Origin: Candidatus Hermodarchaeota archaeon
Lineage (GTDB): Archaea > Asgardarchaeota > Hermodarchaeia > Hermodarchaeales > Hermodarchaeaceae
Direction of reading: 5' to 3'
DNA length: 57,405 nt
Assembly (NCBI GenBank): GCA_016839365.1
Contig: JAEOUH010000010.1
Location: 1-57,405 of the forward strand
A program made the translations under genes and the position numbers. Below, piece by piece: positions 1-9,705 of this stretch (position 1 is its first letter; every line of letters begins with the position of its first letter). The notes beneath the pieces are model-generated. The model was not told the DNA's origin, searched no databases, and worked only from the letters and a program-made list of their open reading frames with translations.

Positions 1-369
1 TGGATAGAGAATCTTACGTTAACATTCCATCGGAGCCATGAACAGCAATACGGATTTGCAGCTTTGGAAGCATCTGTGACTATTGTGAATCTTCGCGTGA
101 TTGCACAAGGACCCATGCCAGTTCTACAGCCTTCGGAAATTTCTCGACAAAGGGGAACCCCACAACCACGAATAAGTAGGGAAGTATATTTTGAAGAAAA
201 TAATCGGTTCGTGAAAACCCCGATTTATGAACGTTCAACCCTAGGTTTAAGAGCCGAGATTACCGGACCCGCGATAATCGAGCAACCTGACTCAACGACT
301 GTCCTTCATCCTGAAACCAAGGCAACCATTGGGAAAGGAGGAAATATTGTTCTGGAGGTGGCCTCTTGA
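1..369 (+). CDS. hyuA: Hydantoinase/oxoprolinase subunit A (HyuA), 3' fragment
   Basis: The last 122 residues of an ATP-dependent hydantoinase / 5-oxoprolinase A subunit. The frame is open to the window edge, so the start lies outside. Seen: a YGFA motif near fragment residues 17-20, a strand IVNLRVIAQG, and a C-terminal segment GPAIIEQPDSTTVLHP of the kind that closes HyuA proteins. In the family, the A subunit has an actin-like ATPase fold and works with the B subunit to open a lactam ring such as hydantoin or 5-oxoproline at the cost of ATP. Its stop codon overlaps the start of the next gene (TTGA), which implies translational coupling. The substrate cannot be told from this fragment; acetone carboxylase subunits share the same fold. 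Confidence 0.85.
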   Translation, partial: WIENLTLTFHRSHEQQYGFAALEASVTIVNLRVIAQGPMPVLQPSEISRQRGTPQPRISREVYFEENNRFVKTPIYERSTLGLRAEITGPAIIEQPDSTTVLHPETKATIGKGGNIVLEVAS

Positions 370-1964
370 AAACGGATCCGATATCCTTTGAAGTGCTTCG
401 TAATGGCTTTATTTCAGTGGCAGAGGAAATGGGAGCGACACTGATACGGACCGCTTATTCCCCCAATATCAAAGAACGACGGGATTGTTCTGCGGCTGTT
501 TTTGATGCAGAAGGACAAATGGTTAGCCAAGCTGAACATATCCCAGTGCATTTAGGAGCCATGCCTGAATCGGTTAAAGCAGCTTTGAACCTGTTTCCAC
601 GCGCTGATTGGGTAGCAGGAGACGCAATTATACTAAATGACCCTTTTGAAGGTGGAACTCACCTTCCAGATATAACACTCATATCTCCAGTCTTATTTGA
701 CGAGGTTGTTGCGGGGTTTGTCGCTAATAGGGCACATCATGCAGACATAGGAGGATCAGCTCCGGGTTCCATGCCTGGAGCAGCAACAGAAATTTACCAA
801 GAGGGCCTTCGTATCCCACCCACGCAGTTGGTAAATGCCGGTAAAGTAAACGACAAGTTATTGCGCTTGATCCTGTCGAATGTCCGGACACCCGTTGAGA
901 GACAAGGTGATCTCCGAGCGCAAATCGCTGCAAATATTACTGGGGCTAATCGATTCAAGTCAATTTTAACGAAATATTCTGAATCCGTCGCTTCAACATT
1001 TCTTCAAGATTTCCAAGAGTATTCACGAAAGAGGATGCTACAGCAGATTCAGCAAATGCCCAAAGGCAACTTTTCTTTTATTGATTACATGGACAACGAT
1101 GGCATTTCATCCAAGCCGGTACAATTGAAGGCCAAAATTTCCATTCACCGTGATAGAATTATCTTTGACTTCTCTGGGACTCAAGACCAGACCCGGGGTA
1201 ATATTAACGCACCTTTAGCTGTCACGCTCTCTTGCTCTTATTATGTTCTCCGATGTGTAACGGATCCGACCATACCTGTTAACGCTGGCTGTTACTCTCC
1301 CTTGACAGTCATCGCTCCCGAAGGATCAGTATTAAATCCACGTCCACCAGCAGCAGTCTCTGCAGGTAACGTTGAGACTTCACAGCGCATTGTGGATGTG
1401 TTATTTGGAGCTTTGAAAAAGGCTCTTCCGGAGTTAATTCCAGCGGCAAGTCAAGGCACGATGAATAACTTGACCATCGGTGGAACTGATCCTAAAACAA
1501 AGCAGGCGTTCACCTTCTATGAAACGATTGGTGGTGGTCTCGGAGCCCGACCAAATAAGGATGGCATCGATGGCATTCATAGCCACATGACGAATACAGC
1601 AAACACACCAATTGAGACCTTAGAAAGCACTTATCCTCTTCGTGTAGAATGTTATCACTTAATACCAGAAAGCGGAGGTAAGGGTCAATATCGAGGAGGC
1701 GGGGGCATCCGTCGGGACATAAAAATCCTAGTGAACGATGCCATCGTATCCATTCAAAGTGAACGTCGACGCTTTGGGCCGTGGGGATTACAAGGGGGCG
1801 CTCCAGGACGTCTTGGTAAAAATCGCCATTGGCATCATGGGAAATGGAAAGAAATTCCAGGGAAAGTGACACTAGCGGTAGAAAATGGAGATATTGTAAG
1901 TATTCAAACGCCGGGAGGAGGCGGATACGGAAAACCCCGTGATAATTTTCACAAGCATAAATAG
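366..1964 (+). CDS. hyuB: Hydantoinase/oxoprolinase subunit B (HyuB)
   Basis: A 532-residue hydantoinase B / 5-oxoprolinase family subunit, near the usual family length. The signature NDPFEGGTHLPDIT lies at about residues 93-106, a HHADIGG segment follows, and the C terminus ends in the glycine-rich TPGGGGYGKP typical of HyuB. It is the partner of the HyuA fragment upstream; together they hydrolyse cyclic amides with ATP in the cytoplasm. The start is a TTG that overlaps the hyuA stop, and a GGAGG stretch lies just before it (about 353-358). The gene ends 8 bases from the convergent MFS gene. Exact substrate unknown. Confidence 0.9.
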   Translation: MKTDPISFEVLRNGFISVAEEMGATLIRTAYSPNIKERRDCSAAVFDAEGQMVSQAEHIPVHLGAMPESVKAALNLFPRADWVAGDAIILNDPFEGGTHLPDITLISPVLFDEVVAGFVANRAHHADIGGSAPGSMPGAATEIYQEGLRIPPTQLVNAGKVNDKLLRLILSNVRTPVERQGDLRAQIAANITGANRFKSILTKYSESVASTFLQDFQEYSRKRMLQQIQQMPKGNFSFIDYMDNDGISSKPVQLKAKISIHRDRIIFDFSGTQDQTRGNINAPLAVTLSCSYYVLRCVTDPTIPVNAGCYSPLTVIAPEGSVLNPRPPAAVSAGNVETSQRIVDVLFGALKKALPELIPAASQGTMNNLTIGGTDPKTKQAFTFYETIGGGLGARPNKDGIDGIHSHMTNTANTPIETLESTYPLRVECYHLIPESGGKGQYRGGGGIRRDIKILVNDAIVSIQSERRRFGPWGLQGGAPGRLGKNRHWHHGKWKEIPGKVTLAVENGDIVSIQTPGGGGYGKPRDNFHKHK

Positions 1965-1972
1965 GCAATTAT

Positions 1973-3292
1973 TCAGTCTAAAGTGTCCATTACAGCGATT
2001 GGTTCATCCTCATATGTGGCAAGGTTCTCTCCTTCCTTATGTTTTGGTTCTTTAATTACCAGCCCAAAGAAGAATGTACCAATGAGAACAAGTCCAGCAG
2101 ATAGGAAGAATGTATCAACAATTGCCTGGGTTGCCGCAAACTCTGGAGGAAATCCAGAACTAAGATAATCATTCAAACGCCATGTCGCATAAACACCACC
2201 AACTGCTGTAGGTGAGGAACCAAAAGAGACGGTCCAAACTGAGTTATACAGACCAAACAGTTCACCACGTCGGGCCTCGGGGATCATATCTGCGGCTAAA
2301 GCATAACCTAGCGTAAAGACCGTTGGACGGACAATCCCGTTTACGCCATTCACCACAAGGATTCCAAGAAGCGAATTGACAAACCCATAGAAAACCGATG
2401 TGATTGCTTGGATGATTAAGGTCCCGATAATGATAGGTTTACGACCAAAGCGATCTCCCAGAACACCAGCCACTGGAGCGGCGATAAGGCCAACCGCTGA
2501 ATTGACATTTCGGACTAGACTAATCTCCAATGAATTGAGATTAAGCCCAACACGAAGGTAGATGGTGAAGAGCGATAGGTAACTAATCCAGCCAATGGTA
2601 ATAAATGCCCAGACACCGAGGAAAATCAGAAAATTCTTGGGATACCGATCTCTCCAACTTAGTTTTGTTTTACTTGGTTGGATTGATGCATCAGGAAAGG
2701 CAGGGACTTTGACCTGCTGCACTTCTGGAACAGTTGCAATGAGAGTGAGGACACTGCCGAACATAATTACAGCTGCAATGGGGAAGACCCAAAAGAACCC
2801 AGCCCCTGGAAGAGGATAGTCATAGAGCAGCCCAATTACTGTTACACCAGAAATGCGACCAATAATTCCTATGGCGTTTATCCGGCCCATCAGAGTTGAT
2901 CGCACATTTGGTTCAGTAAGATCAGCGAAGAGTGCTGACCACCCGGTGTTCGACATAGACCAAATGGCTTCGATGATTGTTAAGCCAATAATTATGGTCC
3001 AAACGGTGATGTTAGTCCATATCAGAAGATAACCTATCCCCGCAGAGGTTTCGCCCACCACGATTAGCAGTCGCCGCTTTTTTATTTTATCACTGACTCG
3101 TCCCCAAACGAAGGCCTGCATCGCCGCATTTGCCAGCATTGGGAGAGTAATAACTAGCCCGATTTGAATGAAATCAGCACCCAGTACTTCAGCCATAAAC
3201 AAGGTGAGAAAGGTGTAGAAAATGGCACGACGAGCATTCACCATAAATTCGAAAGAACCCATACCAACCTGGATTTTTGTCTCCACACCCAA
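1973..3292 (-). CDS. MFS transporter
   Basis: A major facilitator superfamily permease of up to 439 residues with about twelve hydrophobic helices. The conserved cytoplasmic loop between helices 8 and 9 reads GDRFGRKPIIIG, and an equivalent WGRVSDKIKKRR loop lies between helices 2 and 3. It would move a small solute across the cytoplasmic membrane by a proton or other ion gradient; the substrate is not evident. The longest frame opens with TTG, and GTG (3286) or ATG (3262) slightly downstream are equally possible starts. It is convergent with hyuB and may serve uptake of the same substrate, but that rests on proximity only. The C-terminal tail is acidic. Confidence 0.85.
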   Translation of the reverse strand: MGVETKIQVGMGSFEFMVNARRAIFYTFLTLFMAEVLGADFIQIGLVITLPMLANAAMQAFVWGRVSDKIKKRRLLIVVGETSAGIGYLLIWTNITVWTIIIGLTIIEAIWSMSNTGWSALFADLTEPNVRSTLMGRINAIGIIGRISGVTVIGLLYDYPLPGAGFFWVFPIAAVIMFGSVLTLIATVPEVQQVKVPAFPDASIQPSKTKLSWRDRYPKNFLIFLGVWAFITIGWISYLSLFTIYLRVGLNLNSLEISLVRNVNSAVGLIAAPVAGVLGDRFGRKPIIIGTLIIQAITSVFYGFVNSLLGILVVNGVNGIVRPTVFTLGYALAADMIPEARRGELFGLYNSVWTVSFGSSPTAVGGVYATWRLNDYLSSGFPPEFAATQAIVDTFFLSAGLVLIGTFFFGLVIKEPKHKEGENLATYEDEPIAVMDTLD

Positions 3293-3334
3293 GCACCCGG
3301 TAATATTTGACTACAAAGAATTGAAAAGAATGAA

Positions 3335-3355
3335 AGGGCGTTGTTGCCACGCCCT
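3335..3355 (-). terminator. Hairpin terminator after 3-hydroxyacyl-CoA dehydrogenase gene
   Basis: A perfect 6-bp inverted repeat, AGGGCG and CGCCCT, with a 9-base loop. It sits 12 bases past the stop of the minus-strand dehydrogenase gene and is followed on that strand by a T-rich stretch. It separates this gene from the MFS gene that continues in the same direction. Confidence 0.55.
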
Positions 3356-3367
3356 AGTCTTTGAGAG

Positions 3368-4576
3368 CTAGTATTTGAAAAAGCCTTCTTTGGTCTTCAT
3401 CCCTAGCTTGCCATCTTTGACCATCTGCTTGAGTAGAGTGTGTGGTGTATAGAATTCGTTGTATTCCTTGGCTATGAATTCAAGTTTCTGAACGACGGCG
3501 TCGATACCTAGTGAATCGGCGAGTTCGAGGGTGCCAACAGGTTGATTGAATCCTAATTTCATGGTCTTATCGATGTCAGCTGGTGAGGCGACACCGTCAG
3601 CGACTAATTCTGCAGCGCGGTTAATCCCGACGACAACGACGAGTTGGGGATCAAACCTAGCGGCTAGCTCTTGGGACCAGACGGTGGGACGTTGCCAACG
3701 ATTCCCTGGATGTTCATAGAAGCCTTTTCCAGTTTTCACACCGAATTCGCCCTTTTCCACTTTCTCTTCAAGGACCCGAGCCATTCGCATGCCTGGGATT
3801 CTTGTTGCCATGAATTTGAGGATATTATAGACGACGTCGATTCCCACAAAGTCTAGCAGACCAAAGGTGCCCATGGGGAGACCTAGTTTCATGGTGGTTG
3901 CAGAGTCGATTTCTTCAGGCGAAAATTTGCCCATATCAACAAGTTGTCCTACAAAATTCAACGGAAACATTTGGATGCCATTGGCGATGAAGCCTGGCAC
4001 ATCCTTGTTGCACATTACCGGCTCTTTGCCCATCTTCTCTGTCAAGCCATAGATGACTTGGGCAATCTCATCGGTTGTTTTTTCCCCCTTAATGATTTCG
4101 ACTATGTTCATTCGAACAACGGGTGAAAAGAAGTGCATGCCCACGACTTTCTCAGGGTGTTTGGTGGCAGCAGCAACATCAGTGATGGGTAGTGAACTTG
4201 TATTTGTGGCAATAATCGCATGTTTAGGGGCTTTCGCTTCAACATCTGCGAACACTTCCTGTTTGAGCGAAAGAATCTCTGGAATCGCCTCGACAATGAG
4301 GTCAGTATTTTTCACGGCAGCATCACGATCAATAGAGATGGTAATCCGCTTTAGGATGGCGTCATGATCTGCTTGGGTAATTTTACCCTTCTCAAGGAAT
4401 TTCCCCAGACTCCATTGAATGTTGGCGAGGCCCTTATTCACGAATTCATCCTTGATATCGACCATCGTTACATTGAATCCGGCTTGAGCAAAGGATTGAG
4501 TAATACCATGACCCATGAGCCCAGCGCCTAGCACGGTGATGTTTTTCACATCTTCTGCTTTCACATTTATCACCAT
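3368..4576 (-). CDS. 3-hydroxyacyl-CoA dehydrogenase with two C-terminal domains
   Basis: A 402-residue NAD-dependent 3-hydroxyacyl-CoA dehydrogenase that oxidises 3-hydroxyacyl-CoA (for example 3-hydroxybutyryl-CoA) to the 3-oxo form in beta-oxidation or the reverse pathway. Domain order: Rossmann domain with GAGLMGHGI at residues 17-25, the catalytic-region motif HFFSPVVRMNIVEI, then two copies of the 3HCDH C-terminal domain (about 188-285 and 305-402). The two copies show matching ends, KTGKGFYEHPG and KTKEGFFKY. The single-domain bacterial enzyme is about 280 residues, so the second copy explains the length. The start ATG is followed by a short extension before the Rossmann strand. A hairpin terminator follows the gene. 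Confidence 0.93.
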   Translation of the reverse strand: MVINVKAEDVKNITVLGAGLMGHGITQSFAQAGFNVTMVDIKDEFVNKGLANIQWSLGKFLEKGKITQADHDAILKRITISIDRDAAVKNTDLIVEAIPEILSLKQEVFADVEAKAPKHAIIATNTSSLPITDVAAATKHPEKVVGMHFFSPVVRMNIVEIIKGEKTTDEIAQVIYGLTEKMGKEPVMCNKDVPGFIANGIQMFPLNFVGQLVDMGKFSPEEIDSATTMKLGLPMGTFGLLDFVGIDVVYNILKFMATRIPGMRMARVLEEKVEKGEFGVKTGKGFYEHPGNRWQRPTVWSQELAARFDPQLVVVVGINRAAELVADGVASPADIDKTMKLGFNQPVGTLELADSLGIDAVVQKLEFIAKEYNEFYTPHTLLKQMVKDGKLGMKTKEGFFKY

Positions 4577-4663
4577 TAAGTTGGAGAATAGTTTTCGGAA
4601 TGGTAAAGAGGTTGGTGCCTGATGTTCTTAAAGCTTGATGTTGTCGTGTAGGGCTGATTTCTG

Positions 4664-7600
4664 CTAGGGGAAAAGAGATGCGATGAAGCCTAGAATGAAA
4701 TTGCGCGTCTGTGGGATAAGGAACAAGGCGAGGAGCGTTATCAAAATGCCTAGGACACCATAGACAATTTTCACCTTGTGTCGGCTCCAGAAAGATAAAT
4801 GGAGTTTATGCATGTGTTCAGCACTATGTTTGTAACGAGCAAACATCCATGGGAGTTGGTCTGCAAACTCGCCAATGGTTTTTCCTTCTTCGAAATAGGG
4901 AGTAATTGATTGATGGATGGGTGCTCCATCCTTAACCGTGAGGGGTTCAGGAGTATTCCAATTAAAAAGGAAATCAACGATTGGGTTGACACCACTGACT
5001 TTGACGGCGTTTTGATACCATAATTCCCTCCAATGATAGTCTGAGGTGATCCATTCGATTTTACCAGTACGAGCATTGACCCAGATGTCTGCACGTTCCC
5101 AGTCTTCATGCGGGAGGGGAAAAGTGATTTCTAAAGGCCAGAACCAGACATAACGGTAGACCCAATAAGCATCGGCTTCCAGCCAGGTGTTGATGCCGAC
5201 TGAAAGGTTTTCAGGGTGTTGGGTTGGCAGGAAGTTTTGCGGGATTGGAACCCACTTTTTACCATCCCAATATCGAGGTTCAGGAAAGTGAACCCATTGG
5301 TCTTTACCCCGAATACGGGTCTTGAAGTAGGGATTGAGTTGTCGGCGAGTGCTGTAGAAGTAGAGGCTAGTAGTATGGATTTTCGGGGGTCTACCGAAGT
5401 ATTTGGCAATGAAGTTGAATCGACGACTAAAACTTACATGAGGCCGAGTCCACAACTCGATTTTACGAGGATTAACTAGGTTACGTATGATGGTTGGTTC
5501 GCCATCACCTGGAGGAGAAACAACAAGATCACAGCGGTCGTTTTCACGGGCCATAATACCGATTTCATGAGGAAAGGTGCGCTTTCGAAAACCCCGAATG
5601 TATTTCGATTGCCCACCGCTCTGGTCGTTGGTTTTCATTTCATACTGATTGGTGTTCTCTTCCCCTTTCCAATCTTCCCGATAGAGGCCATGTTCATAAC
5701 GTTGACTCCAGTAGTCACGGAACAAGTGTGCTCGTGGGGGCTTGAAGATGACGGGCCCGTCGCGTTTGTTTTTCGCCCAACTAGCACGAATAAGCTCGAT
5801 GAAACCTAGTCGTTGTCCAAGAGCGAATCCAGTGATTTTGAGTGGGGTTGTCTCATCGACATGGAGGGGCGCAAGTGAGTGGCGTATTTCCGATTCGAAG
5901 GCATTAGGGTAAGTGGCAAGGTCAGCTTCGCGATATAGATCAGCAGTTAGTCGTCTGATGCCAAAGAAGGTGGAGCTTGCCGTTCGGAATGTGAAGAGGG
6001 CTTCAACCCATTCGCCCCGCCCATCTTCAAATTTAATGTAATAATCAGTGATAAGCATCCGAGGTTCCCAGGTCTTGGGGTCAAGGAATATGTCAAGGCG
6101 GTGGTTTGTCCAACCTTGGCGATAATTAGCTCCTGGTGCTGGGGTTACTTCGCCTGGTTCGAAACAAATCCATAGACGATAAATGTAGTATTCACCGTCG
6201 TAGTTAGCGTCGCCGATAAATACAGTGCCAAAAAATAATTCTTGGAAATTTATACCATTTCGAAGTCGTGGCATTGCCAGTTCTTCGGTCGTCATGATTC
6301 GTTGAGGGGTTCGGATTCGAAGGAATTCATACTCACCACCGATTCGGCTAGGGACTGGCATCTCTAAAGAGATTCGACTCTCAACAGTATAATTGCTACC
6401 AGATCGTAATTCCCGTTTGCCCTTATACCGGAGTGTAAATTGGTACGGGACTTGTTTGAGGTATTTGGTGAGATTAACTGCATCAGAGCCCAAAGTAATA
6501 GTCGGAGTGAGTGTTTGAGGATTGACATAGTCTTTGACCTCGTATTCGGGGGCAAACCGAGGAACATAGACTGGGAGTTGAGCTCCTTCTTCGAAGGTTA
6601 TTGTAAAGGTTTCTTCCCATTGGTCTCCGATGTCTTTTTCCCAGTTGGTTTCGGCTTTGAGGATTTTTGGACGGCTTGCAATTTTGAAGAATACAGTTTG
6701 TATTGCGAGGAGATCACCTGTACCGCGACGATAGATGCCAAAACTCACGGGAAACACTTGGCCTGGAAGGATGTTGCCTTCTCGGGCAGATTTTGTAAAG
6801 ACAGTAAAGAAAGCCGGTTGGGTTAGATCATCGATGGTCGGGATGATGGTTTCGGGGCTGGGAGGTTCTTCAGTGGCTCCACCAAGTGTGCCTAATGGTG
6901 TGCCCCTATAGTCGCCCGTCCACATGATTCCAAGCCAGGGTTGTTCACCGGTTATTTGTTCGGATGGTGAATCAGGCTCTAAGTCGAGTGATGGTGCTGC
7001 AGCTAGTACAACAGGCACAGGCCGGGGAGGACCAAAAGCATCTGCAGGTTTTTCATAATAGATTTGCTCATCGATTTCGAAGGCATCATCGTCTGTACCA
7101 ATGTAGAAATTTTTCATCGTAATCTGAGATTGGTCACGGGCAGCGTGCCAGGGTTGTGTGGCACTGGGAGTGAGATGAGGGAGCAGACCTAGGGGACGGA
7201 TGGTGAGATCAGCCATTTCTTCGTTGGCAATATTGAGAACGCTGAGTTTCACTGGAGTTTCGGCCTCAAAATAGATGGTGGCTTCTGTGTCGAAGTTCGG
7301 ATATATTCCAATGGCAAAATCACCATTTAAGAAATCCTTAACTTCCTCTCTTAGAAATCGAAGCTTTTCTTGAGCAGATTCAGGAGTACCCAGTGCGAGA
7401 CCAATTTTAAGCGCTTCACGTGTATATTCTAGGGCACGAAGATATACAGTGAGAGTCCAATTTTCCAATCCCACTTGACCTTGAAGGAACCCAACAGTAT
7501 CAAGAATATCACTGATGGCGTCAGCTGTCATTCGACGCACGGAATAGAGTCCAACCAGTTCATCACATACATTCAAGACTTCTTGGAGTCGTGCCTGAGT

Positions 7601-9526
7601 AGGTCGGGCTCCAAGACCTTCCTCTTCACTAATACCTTTGACCAGTTGCTCCAACCATACTTCGAGACAAGAGATGGCCTCATGGTGGCGATCCAGTAAT
7701 TCGTAGGCGTTCTTCGCCCGGAAAAGCTCGCGTCCACCTTCTTCGATATTCCCTTCTTCTAGATGGGCGAGCCCAGCCAACCAGCTACTATATGCAGCCC
7801 GTCGTCGAATGTCCTCAGAATCACGATATGGAATCCAGGTTCTTTTTCTCTCTTCTGGAAGGTCTTCTTCAACGCCTCTTTGGAGTCGATACGCTTGCGA
7901 AAATAGATCAGCTGCAATGCGAAAGTCCTCAGAGGGGGCCGCGCCCCAGAAAGGTAATCCCTGTGTCACTTTTGCAGCTTCTACAGCATCCTCAGCGGGT
8001 TCAATCGGAGGAGCCGTTTCTACTTCAGCTTCAATAAAGGTTAGACACTGGCGAAGCTGTCCTTGGTTGAGCTTGCAAATAGCTGCAACCCAGTAAAGGT
8101 TGAGGCTTTTGAATAAATCAACAACATCATCAAATTCCACCTCAGTGTTTACCAAGATGTCGAACAATTCATCTTCATCAGGTACCACTAACAAGTCAAA
8201 GATGTTCTTTTTTAGTTCCTCTTTTGAACCGACATCTAAAACATCACTAATGACTCCTATGCGGTAGAGATCTGCCAGGAGTTTTAGGCAAATGACATAC
8301 AATCCACGAGCAGCCCCTTCGCAAAGCCAGCGATATACCATTGCTAAGTCGATAACGACTTGATCCTGGCGATGCTGTGCTTGCACGAGAATAGATGCTG
8401 CTTGCTTAGCTAGTTCTTGGAAAGCCTGTGAGCCTTCATAACCACGCTTCACCATGTTAAAGATGGCTATTAGGCCTTTGACAGCTTTCGTTGGGTCCTC
8501 CACAATTGCCACTCGTTGATATCCCAACCGCTCTAACAGGGTTAGGATGAAATCAGTGGCATATTGCGTTAACGAGAAACTTTTTTCTCTTGCTTCCTGC
8601 TGGGTAAAGCCATCAAGGTCCCCTGTAACCCGAAGATAAGCAAAGGAACCTTCCATGTGACTGGCCACAAACCGTTGAATTGAGGGATTTGGTTTGGCTA
8701 GTTCTTCCTTTCCTATTTGTTCAAAAAATTCACCAAGGGCTCGGAAGCGATTCAAAGCCGTCTCATCATTGGGACCGCCGATAAGGGCAAGTGCCTCGGC
8801 TTCATTCCATAAAAAAATCGCAGCCAAGGGAATATTGAGGTCTGGATCTTTTTTCCGATTCGAAATTGCATTCATGGCAGTTTTTCGGAAAAATTCTGTG
8901 GCTTCAGTTACCATATCTCTGTCTTCATCCGAGAGTTCAGGGCTAACCCCACTTAGCAGCTGCTGGATGGCACGACCAATTACCAATACATTCGAAGCAT
9001 CTTCTAATTCCTCATAGCAGCGGTATTCCCGGATTAGTGGAGGCAGCGCAGCTAGGTGTAAATCTTCAGCTTTACGAGCTTGGACTACGGTACTAAAGCA
9101 TTTGGCTGCACGTCGCCATTCACGAGCTACTCCAAACATGGTTCCAGCCGCATCCAATGCTTGGAGGGTTTGGTCGTGGATGATTTTCATGGCTTTTTCG
9201 GCAGCTTCAGCACGATCTTCATCGGAGCGGTACACATAGTCATCATAGTGGATTTGATCAGCAAAATATTGTTCAAGCTCTTGCCACCGTTGCGCGATGG
9301 TATCAAAGTCTCTAGCAATTGATCGGGCAACTTCAAGTTCAAGTTGTGGAGTATCAGATGCTGATTCGATGCGTTGAAGCAATTCAGCAATCTGTTCGAG
9401 GATATCGAGTATTCCTTGCCCCTTTGTTTTGGTTAAGTGCTTGGCAATTTCTTCAAGGTCATCTCGAGCAATTTGGAAGAGCGCTTTATAGGCTTTCACC
9501 AAGGTTTCATAATCTAAGGCAGCCAT
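4664..9526 (-). CDS. Giant tail-anchored protein, helical repeats plus duplicated aromatic domain, unknown function
   Basis: A protein of 1620 residues that I do not recognise. Residues 1-735 are almost all amphipathic helices resembling TPR/SNAP-like solenoids. Residues 736-1090 look beta-rich, with a proline-rich linker near 825-900. Two similar aromatic domains follow: about 1098-1169 (core LDIFLDPKTWEPRMLITDYY) and about 1440-1503 (core ADIWVNARTGKIEWITSDYH), each preceded by a Tyr/Trp-rich strand. A single membrane helix (about 1587-1604) lies at the very C terminus, so most of the protein should face the cytoplasm. The frame is open 64 codons further upstream, but ATG 9526 has AAGGAG 9 bases before it and is chosen. 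A terminator and a TATA-like box upstream suggest its own transcript. No enzyme motif is visible. Confidence 0.85.
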   Translation of the reverse strand: MAALDYETLVKAYKALFQIARDDLEEIAKHLTKTKGQGILDILEQIAELLQRIESASDTPQLELEVARSIARDFDTIAQRWQELEQYFADQIHYDDYVYRSDEDRAEAAEKAMKIIHDQTLQALDAAGTMFGVAREWRRAAKCFSTVVQARKAEDLHLAALPPLIREYRCYEELEDASNVLVIGRAIQQLLSGVSPELSDEDRDMVTEATEFFRKTAMNAISNRKKDPDLNIPLAAIFLWNEAEALALIGGPNDETALNRFRALGEFFEQIGKEELAKPNPSIQRFVASHMEGSFAYLRVTGDLDGFTQQEAREKSFSLTQYATDFILTLLERLGYQRVAIVEDPTKAVKGLIAIFNMVKRGYEGSQAFQELAKQAASILVQAQHRQDQVVIDLAMVYRWLCEGAARGLYVICLKLLADLYRIGVISDVLDVGSKEELKKNIFDLLVVPDEDELFDILVNTEVEFDDVVDLFKSLNLYWVAAICKLNQGQLRQCLTFIEAEVETAPPIEPAEDAVEAAKVTQGLPFWGAAPSEDFRIAADLFSQAYRLQRGVEEDLPEERKRTWIPYRDSEDIRRRAAYSSWLAGLAHLEEGNIEEGGRELFRAKNAYELLDRHHEAISCLEVWLEQLVKGISEEEGLGARPTQARLQEVLNVCDELVGLYSVRRMTADAISDILDTVGFLQGQVGLENWTLTVYLRALEYTREALKIGLALGTPESAQEKLRFLREEVKDFLNGDFAIGIYPNFDTEATIYFEAETPVKLSVLNIANEEMADLTIRPLGLLPHLTPSATQPWHAARDQSQITMKNFYIGTDDDAFEIDEQIYYEKPADAFGPPRPVPVVLAAAPSLDLEPDSPSEQITGEQPWLGIMWTGDYRGTPLGTLGGATEEPPSPETIIPTIDDLTQPAFFTVFTKSAREGNILPGQVFPVSFGIYRRGTGDLLAIQTVFFKIASRPKILKAETNWEKDIGDQWEETFTITFEEGAQLPVYVPRFAPEYEVKDYVNPQTLTPTITLGSDAVNLTKYLKQVPYQFTLRYKGKRELRSGSNYTVESRISLEMPVPSRIGGEYEFLRIRTPQRIMTTEELAMPRLRNGINFQELFFGTVFIGDANYDGEYYIYRLWICFEPGEVTPAPGANYRQGWTNHRLDIFLDPKTWEPRMLITDYYIKFEDGRGEWVEALFTFRTASSTFFGIRRLTADLYREADLATYPNAFESEIRHSLAPLHVDETTPLKITGFALGQRLGFIELIRASWAKNKRDGPVIFKPPRAHLFRDYWSQRYEHGLYREDWKGEENTNQYEMKTNDQSGGQSKYIRGFRKRTFPHEIGIMARENDRCDLVVSPPGDGEPTIIRNLVNPRKIELWTRPHVSFSRRFNFIAKYFGRPPKIHTTSLYFYSTRRQLNPYFKTRIRGKDQWVHFPEPRYWDGKKWVPIPQNFLPTQHPENLSVGINTWLEADAYWVYRYVWFWPLEITFPLPHEDWERADIWVNARTGKIEWITSDYHWRELWYQNAVKVSGVNPIVDFLFNWNTPEPLTVKDGAPIHQSITPYFEEGKTIGEFADQLPWMFARYKHSAEHMHKLHLSFWSRHKVKIVYGVLGILITLLALFLIPQTRNFILGFIASLFP

Positions 9527-9540
9527 CGTGCTATACTCCT

Positions 9541-9600
9541 TCAAGTCCAACTCGCCAACACCATAGGAGAGAGAGGCGCCGACGAAATTCGTCTTTTCAT
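9541..9600 (-). CDS. Possible 19-residue leader peptide upstream of the giant gene
   Basis: A short frame of 19 codons plus stop, out of frame with the giant gene. Its ATG has GAGGAG 8 bases upstream, a better ribosome site than many genes here. Its TGA lies 14 bases before the giant gene's ATG and overlaps the start of that gene's ribosome site, an arrangement that suits translational coupling or attenuation. The peptide begins MKRRISSAPL. It falls downstream of the TATA-like box at 9641-9651. This is inference from layout; no expression evidence. Confidence 0.4.
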   Translation of the reverse strand: MKRRISSAPLSPMVLASWT

Positions 9601-9640
9601 GTACGTTTCTCCTCAAAAGCTCTTCCACTCTAAGTTGAGG

Positions 9641-9651
9641 ATAAATATTTG
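9641..9651 (-). promoter_or_regulatory. TATA-like box for the giant gene
   Basis: On the minus strand the sequence reads AAATATTTATCC, an archaeal TATA-like element. Transcription would begin about 25 bases further on, near 9615, leaving a leader of about 90 bases that contains the possible leader peptide. Confidence 0.4.
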
Positions 9652-9692
9652 GGACTTGTCTGAAAAGTAAATCAAAAAAGAAAAATGAGGAA

Positions 9693-9705
9693 GAGCGGTC
9701 CGCTC
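9693..9705 (-). terminator. Hairpin plus T-tracts after the 212-residue gene
   Basis: GAGCGG and CCGCTC form a perfect 6-bp inverted repeat around one central base, 15 bases after the stop at 9721. On the minus strand it is followed by runs of 5 and 6 T. This looks like an intrinsic terminator and implies that the giant gene downstream has its own promoter. Confidence 0.6.
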
